Positions 45,432 through 53,619 of a DNA stretch of 56,692 nucleotides are shown here, one piece after another. The position numbers and the translations under genes are program-made. Numbering within the stretch: the stretch's first letter is position 1; each line of letters opens with the position of its first letter. A model generated the notes under the pieces. The model saw nothing but the letters and a program-made list of their open reading frames with translations. It was not told the DNA's origin and did no database searches. The DNA comes from Vibrio caribbeanicus ATCC BAA-2122 (lineage in GTDB: Bacteria > Pseudomonadota > Gammaproteobacteria > Enterobacterales > Vibrionaceae), in NCBI RefSeq assembly GCF_000165125.1, contig NZ_AEIU01000072.1:1-56692 (forward strand). The letters run 5' to 3'.

Positions 45432-45815
45432 TTATTTCTGGTAGAGCTCAAGTGGCAGTCCGTCAGGATCTTGAAAAAAAGTAAAAGACTTACCTGTGAA
45501 TTCATCAATTCGAATCGGCTCAACGTCTACCCCTTGCGATATGAGGTATCGCGAAACTTGCTCGACATTATCTACTTCAAAAGCGAGATGGCGCAGTCCT
45601 TGAGCTTCAGGAAAGCTTGCACGTTTCGGCGCTGTGGGGAAACTGAATAGTTCAATCTGACTTCCATCAGGTAATGCGAGATCTAACTTATAAGAGTCTC
45701 TTTCGGCTCGGTAGTTTTCATCAATAATCTCGAGGTTAAGGAGCTGAGTGTAAAATTGCTTTGAGACTTGGTAGTCACTGCAAATAATGGCAACGTGGTG
45801 GATGGCTTTAAACAT
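45432..45815 (-). CDS. VOC-family glyoxalase-like protein (YaeR/GloA2 type)
   Basis: A 127-residue protein made of two VOC (beta-alpha-beta-beta-beta) modules. 'AIHHVAIICSDYQVSKQFYTQLLNLEII', 'IELFSFP', 'GLRHLAFEVDNVEQ' and 'FFQDPDGLPLELYQK' give the usual metal-site His and Glu residues (about H7, E55, H76, E123). It matches the YaeR/GloA2 subgroup, glyoxalase I relatives of unclear substrate. It lies downstream of the repeat that ends the RiPP operon but is separate from it. Confidence 0.9.
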   Translation of the reverse strand: MFKAIHHVAIICSDYQVSKQFYTQLLNLEIIDENYRAERDSYKLDLALPDGSQIELFSFPTAPKRASFPEAQGLRHLAFEVDNVEQVSRYLISQGVDVEPIRIDEFTGKSFTFFQDPDGLPLELYQK

Positions 45816-45904
45816 AACAGATGGCTTTAAATAAAGTGTGAGAAACAGAGGTCAGAACCTTAAGCTTGATGCAAAAAACAATCCAACCTTGCTTACCATA
45901 CCGT

Positions 45905-45982
45905 TATACCCAAGTGACTTCAAGATGTAGAGACTGAGACTAAGTGAAATTACTAAGTGTTGCACTTTGAGTTACTTGGTTT
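45905..45982 (-). repeat. Short palindromic repeat at the end of the RiPP operon
   Basis: TATACCCAAGTGACTTCAAG at the left and a diverged GAGTTACTTGGTTTA at the right. It touches the stop codon of the MATE gene (45981-45983) and may act as the operon's 3' structure. Confidence 0.65.
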
Positions 45983-47252
45983 ACTGAGGACGCTTTATAA
46001 CTAGGCTACTCTCGCTGAGACTAGCACCATGGACAGAAGGTTCTTGATAAACTCTCCAACAAAAGTAACTTACGGTAAGAAACGCCGCAATAATGGTTCC
46101 CATGGCCATAAAAGCGATCACATTGACTGTGGCATTCTCATTGACTGAAAAAATAAATGAACAGGGTAGACCAATAATGATCATCGCAAGACGAAACAAA
46201 GGGGGGAGTTGCGTAAATCCTCTTACCCTAAGCCAAGCAATCAAAGCTAGGGCAATTCCATCTGCCATAATGACGATAACGGAAAGTACTAACGCATCAA
46301 CAAATACTACTTTTACGCTAGGTGTGTAGACTTGAGCAATGATGTCTACCGCTGAAAGTAGCACTATTGCAGTAAAGATAATGTACGTAAGTGTTGTGCG
46401 CATGAAAGGGTAGTCTGAATGATGCTGTGGCTCAATTTGGGAAAGACAAATTGATAGTGATATCATCAATCCGACGTAGATAACCGAAAACGTGTTCATG
46501 AAATTCAGAGAAAAACCCAACACAGCTACGGTTTCCTGATCATAGTTATGATTGAAGAATATCACCAGTGCCGCAATCCCACCGGTAAAAAACAGGCTAG
46601 TGAAAGCCTCACTTCTGCCAAAACAAAACAGCTCTCTACACCTTGTGATTGAGACGACAGGAAATGAAATCAGGTTATGTTTTCTTCCAAGAGCAACAAT
46701 GGGAATCAAGGCACCAAAACGAATTAATAAAGTGGATAAAGCAACGGCAATGGCTGCATTATCGATCAGAGAGATTGCGATGAGATTAAACAATGCATTG
46801 AAAATCGAACTGGTAATCGTAATCGAAAGCACTGTCCTTTCTAAACCGGAAGATTCAAGTATATTGGCTAAACCAATATAAACAGTCAAAGGTAATATAC
46901 TCACGCAAAGAATGTCGTAGCTTTGATTGAAGCCAATGAAACTATTGATAAATAGACCCGAGCAGATCCCAAACATGGAAAGCACTAAGCCAACGAGTAG
47001 GGAATAGCCGATCACTTCTTGTCCCACTCGTTTGATACAATGTTTGTTTTTTCCAACAATAATGTTGACGCCAATACTGAGCACAACAGCAAGGATGACT
47101 AAGACTTGTGCCGTTTGAGAGGCGACAGTGTATTCTTGCACTTCAGACAGACTAGTATGGCCTAACATGACCATATCCACCATAGCCAGTGAGAGAGCAA
47201 TAAATCTCGTTGATGATATGATTACTGCTTTTTTTAGGTAATTTTGGATCAT
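45981..47252 (-). CDS. MATE-family exporter of the RiPP operon
   Basis: A 423-residue multi-pass membrane protein with about 12 helices, of the MATE (NorM/DinF) superfamily. 'LSLAMVDMVMLGHTS' opens the first bundle and 'ILESSGLERTVLSITITSSIFNALFNLIAISLI' the mid part. It is the last gene of the operon, its ATG overlapping the RRE-protein stop by four bases. Methanobactin clusters carry a MATE exporter (MbnM) in an equivalent role, so it probably exports the modified peptide. Export of the product is inferred from context. Confidence 0.86.
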   Translation of the reverse strand: MIQNYLKKAVIISSTRFIALSLAMVDMVMLGHTSLSEVQEYTVASQTAQVLVILAVVLSIGVNIIVGKNKHCIKRVGQEVIGYSLLVGLVLSMFGICSGLFINSFIGFNQSYDILCVSILPLTVYIGLANILESSGLERTVLSITITSSIFNALFNLIAISLIDNAAIAVALSTLLIRFGALIPIVALGRKHNLISFPVVSITRCRELFCFGRSEAFTSLFFTGGIAALVIFFNHNYDQETVAVLGFSLNFMNTFSVIYVGLMISLSICLSQIEPQHHSDYPFMRTTLTYIIFTAIVLLSAVDIIAQVYTPSVKVVFVDALVLSVIVIMADGIALALIAWLRVRGFTQLPPLFRLAMIIIGLPCSFIFSVNENATVNVIAFMAMGTIIAAFLTVSYFCWRVYQEPSVHGASLSESSLVIKRPQ

Positions 47253-47794
47253 AGTTTTTCACCCATAGTACTGGGATACTCGCTGTCGTCTCTGAGAATC
47301 CAATAAACAAAGTAACCATCCGGCACATGACTTTGAATAAAAGGCTTGAGTTGCTCTGTTTCTAACAAGAATACCTCACGAAATTCCTGAGCAAAAAGAG
47401 ATTTATTTCCTCCAAAAACCATACTAGGTAATCTGGTGTGACAGATTACCACCGTTTGATTGGTGCTTTTATCTGCGTATGTCCACTGAGAACAGGCTAG
47501 ATGAATCAGTTCCTTAAGAATTTCGACCGAAACCTGTTCATTTTTATAACTGAGGTACTGATAAAAAGACAGGGCTAAACACCAATCTGTTCTCTTCTTG
47601 TTAAAAAAACACCAATCAATGAACTGTTGATGGTACTCAAATGAGCAAAATTGACGTTGGCTTTGTAAGCTGGGGCAAGCGCTCAAAATCAGACTTTGTG
47701 AAGACTGTAAGACAAGAGAGGTATAAATGTGCTCTTTTTTAGTTAGCGGCTTAGCCGAAAGAGGGTTAATTATTCTATCTAGTATCTCTTCCAT
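47249..47794 (-). CDS. movC: MbnC/MovC-like RRE partner protein of the MNIO
   Basis: A 181-residue protein with no signal peptide, opening MEEILDRIINPLSAKP. Size, position directly after the MbnB-like oxidase and coupling (its start lies 20 bases inside the preceding gene) match MbnC-type partner proteins. In that system the partner holds a RiPP recognition element and forms a complex with the oxidase. Primary sequence in this family is poorly conserved, so the assignment rests mainly on context. It also overlaps the exporter gene by four bases, and the whole unit is one transcript. Confidence 0.78.
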   Translation of the reverse strand: MEEILDRIINPLSAKPLTKKEHIYTSLVLQSSQSLILSACPSLQSQRQFCSFEYHQQFIDWCFFNKKRTDWCLALSFYQYLSYKNEQVSVEILKELIHLACSQWTYADKSTNQTVVICHTRLPSMVFGGNKSLFAQEFREVFLLETEQLKPFIQSHVPDGYFVYWILRDDSEYPSTMGEKL

Positions 47795-48575
47795 TACTTA
47801 CTCTGTTTCTTACGTTATCAATATCCAAAGCCCAATCCGAAACATCAAAGTTTTCATCTCGTTCAACCGAAATAGTAGCAATACTGGTTGCATTATTTAC
47901 TTCTTGGAGAAAACTCAATACTGGCTCTTCAATACACTGGCTGTGCGTATCAACCAGAAATTGGTTATCAGGTGCATTCTCAAAGCCAGCAATATGGAAA
48001 TGTTGGCAATGTTTAATGAGATCAAACCATGATGTTCTACTTTGCTTTATATTGACCTCTGCGATGAAAGCGTTTGAAATATCGAAAAGTAAACCACAGT
48101 ATGTCTCCTCAAGTATCCTTTTAAAGAAATCAATTTGAGACATGTCTTGCGGAAAAATAGAAGGGTAGTTTTCTAACAAGAGCTTGCCATCTAATAGCGA
48201 CGACCAAGCTTTAACTTTTTTTATTGTGGAGTGTGTTTGCAAGCCATAATCAACCTCAAGCATTTGAGGAAGAGCTTGACCACGATGGTAGAATTTCCCT
48301 ATGTGATCAGAAATATAAATGGGCTGGAGAGAGTGTATTAACTTATTAATGATTTTTGCCATCGCCAGTAGCTCTCTTTCATCTTTATGTAAAAATTGGG
48401 AATTCATAATATGAAAGGCGCATGGTCTCCCCGCGAGAAAAGCTTTGATCGAATCAACGTCGGTGGTTAAAAAATTGTCAATAAGCAATTCTACAAAGTC
48501 GATATCGCGTGTTAAAAACAACTGATTGATGCAGGGTAGTTCTCTTTGGCCTGACCAATTAATACCGACATTCAT
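47775..48575 (-). CDS. movB: MbnB-like multinuclear iron oxidase (DUF692/MNIO) installing the Thr-Cys modification
   Basis: A 266-residue TIM-barrel protein of the DUF692/MNIO family. The metal-site motifs are in order: H55 in AFHIMNS, SDH at 89-91, LENY with E135, 'LLFDISNAF' with D165 and N168, 'HFHIAG' with H194, and the Asp-His pair D209/H211. It is closest in length and layout to MbnB. From known work on methanobactin and on the Vibrio mov operon, such enzymes turn a Cys and its neighbour into an oxazolone-thioamide using O2 and iron. ATG 48575 overlaps the previous stop by four bases. Confidence 0.9.
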   Translation of the reverse strand: MNVGINWSGQRELPCINQLFLTRDIDFVELLIDNFLTTDVDSIKAFLAGRPCAFHIMNSQFLHKDERELLAMAKIINKLIHSLQPIYISDHIGKFYHRGQALPQMLEVDYGLQTHSTIKKVKAWSSLLDGKLLLENYPSIFPQDMSQIDFFKRILEETYCGLLFDISNAFIAEVNIKQSRTSWFDLIKHCQHFHIAGFENAPDNQFLVDTHSQCIEEPVLSFLQEVNNATSIATISVERDENFDVSDWALDIDNVRNRVSNGRDTR

Positions 48576-49657
48576 AACTGCTTGGCTTCGACAAAGTTTG
48601 AGAATGAGTCGATGAAATGGATCGACTTGCTTGCAATTACTGAGTCCATATCATCGAGAGAAAGGGCGAGTCTTTTTTGACTTTGACTTATATAAGTTGT
48701 CCATTCTTCAAGGAGCTCGGCACGTGTCATGTTAAAAAAGCAAGCTATCTCTTCAATATTTTCAACCTCTTGAATGAGAAGTTTTTTCAGATACCCAGTC
48801 GCATAAAGTGTTGCTTGCTTACTTTTTTCTCCTTCAATGAATGATTTGTTCAGTAGCACTTTTAATTTGTGAAAGTCGTCATTGTAGGCGTCTTTTTGCT
48901 CTGCCCAGTTCTCATCGCTGTGCTCAATATTGTAAATAATCGATGTGTCGATGAGCTTTGCTTTTAATAATTGCTCTAATATTTCCCATACACGAGGGTG
49001 TACTTTTGAGCCATGACCGTCATGTAGTGTGCCATCTTTTCCTTCGATGATGCCGGATAAATGCAGTTCAGTGACTGCGCTCCAGTTAATAAAACCTATC
49101 GCCATACTGGATTCAATGCCATTGTTCTCACAGTCAATAATTAAGTGAGAAATATCAATGATAGACTTTGCTTTTGATTTTTCGACTATACGGTTGAAGC
49201 TTCTCCAGTTTGCAATAAGCTCAGGTGCTGAAGATGAGTAAAAATTGGCATTCTCCAGCCATACCTCTTTTTGAGTGCTTTCTTGAACTCGCCTGATAAA
49301 ACCAATTGCATTGCGTTCGCGTTCTGGGGTCCCACTATAGTGGGATGAGAACCCGAACTGTCCAATATTGGTATCCCTTTCACCACATAGATGAAAACCA
49401 ATACTCACTACTCTTTCGTCACTTCGTATGTTAGATAATTTCTCTTCGATAAAGGTGGTTTGATTTTGTAGTGATTCAGTAATAGGAGATCTGGATATAT
49501 GAAGAGATAGGTTCAAATCCTTCAAATAATGAGGCGGATTATCTTGAGAAAATATTTTATTATAAGCCCTAAATCCTAATTCTAAAAAACGGACTTCTTT
49601 ATTTGGAAATAATCTACCTGTATAAAAATGGTGATTATAACTACATGCTAACTTCAT
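48572..49657 (-). CDS. movX: Second multinuclear iron oxidase (MovX-like), C-terminal processing of the precursor
   Basis: A 361-residue MNIO-like protein, larger and more divergent than its neighbour. Motifs recalling the family are H89 in SIGFHLCG, LENAN (135-139), DISH (168-171), HLSG (199-202) and 'DGHGSKVHPRVW' (D213, H215). The last 130 residues are an extra helical region. In the described mov operon the second MNIO cleaves the N-Calpha bond of the penultimate Asn, leaving a C-terminal amide. The precursor here has that Asn. ATG 49657 has GAGGAA upstream, directly after a strong hairpin. Confidence 0.87.
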   Translation of the reverse strand: MKLACSYNHHFYTGRLFPNKEVRFLELGFRAYNKIFSQDNPPHYLKDLNLSLHISRSPITESLQNQTTFIEEKLSNIRSDERVVSIGFHLCGERDTNIGQFGFSSHYSGTPERERNAIGFIRRVQESTQKEVWLENANFYSSSAPELIANWRSFNRIVEKSKAKSIIDISHLIIDCENNGIESSMAIGFINWSAVTELHLSGIIEGKDGTLHDGHGSKVHPRVWEILEQLLKAKLIDTSIIYNIEHSDENWAEQKDAYNDDFHKLKVLLNKSFIEGEKSKQATLYATGYLKKLLIQEVENIEEIACFFNMTRAELLEEWTTYISQSQKRLALSLDDMDSVIASKSIHFIDSFSNFVEAKQL

Positions 49658-49669
49658 TTTATTCCTCAG

Positions 49670-49693
49670 TGGCCCTTTGACAACAAAGGGCCA
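49670..49693 (-). other. 10-bp perfect hairpin between precursor and oxidase genes
   Basis: TGGCCCTTTG and CAAAGGGCCA pair around an ACAA loop (as read on the plus strand), seven bases after the precursor stop codon. No T-tract follows on the coding strand. It is therefore more likely a 3' stabiliser or partial stop that raises precursor mRNA over enzyme mRNA. The movX ribosome-binding site begins right after it. Confidence 0.85.
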
Positions 49694-49700
49694 TATTTAT

Positions 49701-49772
49701 TTACTTGTTAAAAGCACCGCAAGTCATTTCTTTATCTTTCACTTTTACAACTACTTTCTTATCATTTTTCAT
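49701..49772 (-). CDS. movA: RiPP precursor peptide (23 aa), MovA-like
   Basis: A 23-residue peptide, too short for usual gene calling. Residues 1-15 are a Lys/Val-rich leader (MKNDKKVVVKVKDKE) and residues 16-23 the core MTCGAFNK. T17-C18 is the dyad expected to become an oxazolone-thioamide, and N22 is penultimate. ATG 49772 has an ideal AAAGGAAAG seven bases upstream. It is followed by a hairpin and then two MNIO genes, an RRE-type partner and an exporter. Length (23), dyad and Asn all match the described Vibrio mov precursor. The metal or target of the product cannot be told from sequence. Confidence 0.93.
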   Translation of the reverse strand: MKNDKKVVVKVKDKEMTCGAFNK

Positions 49773-49851
49773 ATTACTTTCCTTTTAAAATTTACACTCT
49801 ATTTTTTGAGCGAGTAGACGGTAAATAAAATTATTGTTTTTTTCTACTAAT

Positions 49852-49857
49852 ATTATA
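49852..49857 (-). promoter_or_regulatory. Predicted -10 box of the RiPP operon
   Basis: On the minus strand a perfect TATAAT lies 80 bases upstream of the precursor start. The best -35 at 17 bases (CATCAA) is weak, suggesting that an activator is needed. Confidence 0.5.
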
Positions 49858-49911
49858 CTCGTATATCGTATTACTTGATGAAACAAGCAAATAATAAGTG
49901 ATTAAATAATT

Positions 49912-49927
49912 ATGCTATCACTAGCAT
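49912..49927. promoter_or_regulatory. Inverted repeat upstream of the RiPP promoter
   Basis: ATGCTA-TCAC-TAGCAT is a perfect 6-4-6 palindrome about 55 bases upstream of the predicted -10. It could be a binding site for a regulator, but no regulator gene is adjacent. Confidence 0.35.
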
Positions 49928-50236
49928 ATTAAAATAAGAGGTTTTTATAGTAAAAAAGATAAAATCTTTAAATATTTTACTTATTGCATATCAATTGTTT
50001 TCATTACAGATAAATTAGGAAATAAAATAAAATTAAGTAAAAAATTTATAAAAATTATAGATAGAAAAGTCTACAGGTGAGAAAATTGGTGTGGCTAATA
50101 AACGGCCAAATGATTTCAAAGTGGAGAGTTTAGAGCATACCTATAGTGGTAACTTAAACAGACAATTTCTTGCTATAGCCTGTTATTTAAAGGCTCTTTG
50201 CCAATGGCTTGTGCATCTGTGTTTATTTCCAGTGGT

Positions 50237-50464
50237 TTAGCTAACTGGGTTAGTTTGTGTATGGCCGATGTGATGAGTCGATGCTTTCAAATCTGTGCTC
50301 AATACGCGAGGAAATTTATTTTCACTAATTGAGATAGTCTGGTTTCCTATGATTAAGTCTGAGGGACTTTGGCGATAGCCTCTTTGAATATAGCTAGCTT
50401 TATGGTAACTGGTAGGACTTAAATAAACCTGCTCAAAGGCTATGGATTTAGCTAAATTATAATT
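50237..50464 (-). pseudogene. Start-less 75-codon open frame, possible gene remnant
   Basis: The minus strand holds an open frame of 75 codons with no internal stop and no ATG, GTG or good ribosome-binding site at its 5' edge. It reads in part 'YLSPTSYHKASYIQRGY', 'QSPSDLIIGNQTISISEN' and 'KFPRVLSTDLKASTHHIGHT'. The composition is protein-like. I have no family for it, and it may be a decayed gene or a coding-like intergenic repeat. The flanking 49930-50236 and 50465-50578 stretches show nothing else. Confidence 0.4.
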
Positions 50465-50578
50465 TTAAACGTTATAATTCAATAAGAATACTTTCTTATA
50501 AAATTAATCATGTCATTAATTTTAATTAACTAGAAATTCACAATTTAATAATAAGTCATGTGAATTAGAGTGGCACAT

Positions 50579-51241
50579 ATGAAAACTACTTCCATAAACA
50601 AAATAAAAAACAATTCAAGTTCAAAGATAAGTCTTGATTCAATTAAGACTATTTTTCAAGCATTGATCACCGTATTAGTCATAGTTGTAATCAGCACTCT
50701 GGTAAATGTAAGTATCCACCTTGATTATGTTTATCTGAATTCTTCTGTTGGAGAGATTTCAATTACAGAAAATCTTCAATTAGTTATGCTGGCAATATCA
50801 TCATGGTGTTTTTTAAGTATTTATCTAAAGAACGAAAATGTATCTCATGCAGCTATACTTATTTCTGGCTTCTTTTTCGTTATGATAATTCGTGAGATGG
50901 ACTTCCTCTTCGATATGATTCATCACGGATTTTGGGTCTTTCCTGCGTTGAGTGTTGCTGTGTTGTCCTGTTTTAAAGCATGCAAGGGCGGTAAAAATAC
51001 GGTCAATGAAATGGCATGTATTCTTCAAATTCCTCACATGAAATTGCTGATGGTCGCGGTTGTTTTATTGCTCGTTTATTCTCGTTTATACGGGATGGGC
51101 AGCTTTTGGCACTCTGTGATGGGTGTTCACTATGTCCGTGATGTTAAAAATATCTCAGAAGAGAGCATGGAATTACTTTGCTACTGTCTAATTGCCATGA
51201 GTTCAGTGCGAGTTCGACATACGCTTAAGTCCAAAGGTTAG
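50579..51241 (+). CDS. Hypothetical inner-membrane protein
   Basis: A 220-residue membrane protein with about five hydrophobic segments (roughly 25-48, 65-82, 88-106, 117-132, 155-170). It begins with a Lys/Ser/Asn-rich cytosolic stretch. The third segment ends in 'IIREMDFLFDMIHHGFW', where charged and histidine residues lie near the membrane. I do not recognise a family. AGAG lies eight bases before ATG 50579; a GTG three codons earlier is possible. It is a single gene near, but not part of, the RiPP operon, which runs the other way. Confidence 0.68.
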   Translation: MKTTSINKIKNNSSSKISLDSIKTIFQALITVLVIVVISTLVNVSIHLDYVYLNSSVGEISITENLQLVMLAISSWCFLSIYLKNENVSHAAILISGFFFVMIIREMDFLFDMIHHGFWVFPALSVAVLSCFKACKGGKNTVNEMACILQIPHMKLLMVAVVLLLVYSRLYGMGSFWHSVMGVHYVRDVKNISEESMELLCYCLIAMSSVRVRHTLKSKG

Positions 51242-51329
51242 TAGCATATTGCCAAGCTGTTTTCCTTGGTTGGATAGTTTTTTCTTTATCACCTAATGTA
51301 GATATCGCTCAGCTTTTCATATAACCTTT

Positions 51330-51348
51330 GATAATGATTCTCATTACT
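51330..51348 (+). promoter_or_regulatory. Probable Fur box
   Basis: GATAATGATTCTCATTACT matches the 19-bp Fur consensus at about 15 positions and keeps the central palindrome AATGATTCTCATT. It lies 45 bases upstream of the 51394 gene. Confidence 0.75.
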
Positions 51349-51393
51349 GAAAAGTGATAACTGTTAACATTGTCTTAGGTTATGGAGAAAAAG

Positions 51394-51948
51394 ATGGAAC
51401 ATTCGGATATTACAAACTTGTTGATCCCTAAAACTGATTGGGCATCTCCAGACTTAATTTTATATGAAGGTGAGGACAAACTGCGTCTAACTCTCGAGGG
51501 AGCAATTCAGTACAGTGGATTGAGTAGTGTAGGGGGCGTCGTCCTTGGATTTAGAATGATCCAATATGCGGTTCAATTGGCCGCAGGAGAGCAATCTTTA
51601 CAAAGAGATGGTATCAGTATTTATACTGCTTTTCCTGGTCGTGGGGCGCAGGATGCCTTTGAATATACTTGTCGAGCAATACGTGACAGCCGTTATTGCT
51701 GCGATACTACTCTCCACCATCCAGGCGCTCAGTCTGGTCAACGCGGACAATTTTTATTTACGATTCGCCTAAACGAACAGTCCATGGTCATGACACCAAC
51801 CAATGGTCTTCCGAGACAAAGCTATTTTGAATCTTACCGCCAAGCTCAGGATAGCCGTCAGGCAGAAGGAGCATGGAGGGACGAAAAAATTCAATTTGCG
51901 AATAGTTTATTAAGCTTGCCTCCAGAGCAATGTTTGCGAGTACTTTAG
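51394..51948 (+). CDS. Fur-boxed protein of unknown function (possibly FmdE-like)
   Basis: A 184-residue cytosolic-looking protein. 'AIQYSGLSSVGGVVLGFRMIQYAVQL' loosely resembles the FmdE fold's 'GH..P....GYRM' region but lacks its His-x-Cys. 'FEYTCRAIRDSRYCCDTTLHHPGAQSGQRGQF' carries three cysteines and two histidines that could bind a metal or haem. ATG 51394 has GGAGAA upstream; ATG 51382 is an alternative. The Fur box implies induction under iron limitation. A short hairpin (51967-51986) follows. The family is not firmly recognised. Confidence 0.65.
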   Translation: MEHSDITNLLIPKTDWASPDLILYEGEDKLRLTLEGAIQYSGLSSVGGVVLGFRMIQYAVQLAAGEQSLQRDGISIYTAFPGRGAQDAFEYTCRAIRDSRYCCDTTLHHPGAQSGQRGQFLFTIRLNEQSMVMTPTNGLPRQSYFESYRQAQDSRQAEGAWRDEKIQFANSLLSLPPEQCLRVL

Positions 51949-52076
51949 TCGAGGCGACTGAGAAACCCTGCCTCATATGGGGCAGGTTCAACGTTTTCGT
52001 TTAGTAAACTTATGACCCTGTAAAGATTTTGAGTTAGAGTCGCTCTAACGTTGAATACACATAATAAGAGAAGATC

Positions 52077-52394
52077 ATGAAAGTAGTAGAGCTTCGAGAG
52101 TACAGGATAAAGCCGGGCAAAACAAAAGAATGGCTTGACTGGATGCGTGAAGAAATTGTTCCTTATCAGATATCTAAAGGTATGAACATCCTAGATACTT
52201 ACCTCAGAACAGATGAAAATGGGCGGGACTACTTCGTATGGCTTCGAGAATTTGAAAGTGAGTCTTCTAGGCAAACAATTTACCAACAGACCTATAATGA
52301 TTGGTGGATAAAGGAAGTAAGACCGAGAGTATTTAGTTTAATTGATGAAGACTCTGTCAGTGTTAAGTTAATAAAACCTCTTGACCTATTCTAA
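52077..52394 (+). CDS. NIPSNAP-family protein
   Basis: A 105-residue ferredoxin-like-fold protein of the NIPSNAP family. 'VVELREYRIKPGKTKEWLDWM' and 'DYFVWLREFES', then 'YNDWWIKEVRP', are the standard landmarks. It is small and cytosolic, and the biochemical role is generally unknown. GAGAAG lies before ATG 52077. In 52395-52754 I see no convincing gene; overlapping short frames there have no ribosome-binding sites. Confidence 0.9.
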   Translation: MKVVELREYRIKPGKTKEWLDWMREEIVPYQISKGMNILDTYLRTDENGRDYFVWLREFESESSRQTIYQQTYNDWWIKEVRPRVFSLIDEDSVSVKLIKPLDLF

Positions 52395-52754
52395 ATGTTC
52401 TCGCCGTTTTGCTTTTAGTTCTATAAATAAGGCACGACAGTCTTTGGTAGAAGCGGTTTCTGCTCGATTCCTACTTCCTGCCAAAAATACTGAAATTCTA
52501 TCGATAGATTTTTGCGTTATAAGCAAATTGAGCTTCTCCACTCCTCGTATTTTTGTTCTTGTTATTCGAGCCGAATCCAGAGGATATTATTGTCTAATTC
52601 TCGGTGCTTTCTCTTTTATAGGAACCTATTAACGACTTATAAAATAGTGGGGCTGTATTTTCTTTACATAATCACAAACAAAAGAAAAACTCTTTTACAA
52701 TTAGATACCTAGATTCTATATTTAGCTTGAAATTAGCCTATAGAGGACAGGGAA

Positions 52755-53594
52755 ATGTTGTGCCAAGAACAAATTGATCAATACCATCAAGAGGGCTTTC
52801 TCGTACTCGACCAGATCATTTCTACTGAAACTTTAATGGAAATTAAAGCTCGAGCGGCTGAGATTGTTGAACAATGGGAACCTAATACTGAGCCAGCAAT
52901 CTTTACTACCAATGACAATAACCGCAGTGGCGATCATTACTTTTTACAATCCGCAGAAAGAGTGAGTTGTTTTTTTGAGGAGGAGGCTTTCGATAAACAG
53001 GGTAATCTAGTAAACGATAAATCACTGTGTATCAATAAAATAGGTCATGGTTTACATGAACTCGATCCTGTTTTTAAAGCATTTAGCCATTTACCTGTTT
53101 TAGGAGACATTGCCCAAGAGCTGGGTATCAAAGAGCCTCAAATTCGTCAGTCCATGTATATCTTCAAGCAACCTAAAATCGGTGGGGTTGTGAATTGGCA
53201 CCAAGATGCGACTTTCTTCTATACCACGCCACAAACGGTGGTTACATTCTGGTTTGCCATAGAAGATGCAAATTTGAGTAATGGATGTTTGTGGGTAGAG
53301 CCCAAAGGTCACTTAGGACCATTGCGCGAGCGGTTTAACCGTGATGGGGACAATGTTTCCATGATAACCTTAGACAATACTCCTTGGCCTGATGAAAAAA
53401 GTGGTGAGCCTGTAGCAGTAAAAGCGGGCAGTCTAGTCATTTTTCATGGCTTATTACCCCATTACAGTGCTCCTAATCGCTCAAGTCAGTCTCGACAAGC
53501 CTACACCATACATGTCACTGATGGTAAGGCAAAATATGCGAAAGAAAATTGGCTACAAACCAAAAGCCTACCCCTTCGTGGTTTTAATAACTAA
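52755..53594 (+). CDS. Phytanoyl-CoA dioxygenase (PhyH)-family Fe(II)/2-oxoglutarate oxygenase
   Basis: A 279-residue double-stranded beta-helix oxygenase. The iron ligands are H149 and D151 in NWHQDATFF and H236 in LLPHYSAPN, and R247 in SRQAYTIHV is placed to bind 2-oxoglutarate. The N-terminal 'YHQEGFLVLDQIIS' is the PhyH opening. The closest named relative that I recall is the PHYHD1 type. The substrate is unknown. ATG 52755 has AGGGAA upstream. It is monocistronic with a terminator. Confidence 0.92.
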   Translation: MLCQEQIDQYHQEGFLVLDQIISTETLMEIKARAAEIVEQWEPNTEPAIFTTNDNNRSGDHYFLQSAERVSCFFEEEAFDKQGNLVNDKSLCINKIGHGLHELDPVFKAFSHLPVLGDIAQELGIKEPQIRQSMYIFKQPKIGGVVNWHQDATFFYTTPQTVVTFWFAIEDANLSNGCLWVEPKGHLGPLRERFNRDGDNVSMITLDNTPWPDEKSGEPVAVKAGSLVIFHGLLPHYSAPNRSSQSRQAYTIHVTDGKAKYAKENWLQTKSLPLRGFNN

Positions 53595-53619
53595 GGGTTA
53601 AGCTATTGTTTAGTGGGCA

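Noticed and set aside
52381-52712. Two overlapping short open frames after the NIPSNAP gene
   Set aside because: No ribosome-binding sites, unusual amino-acid composition and mutual overlap; treated as non-coding.
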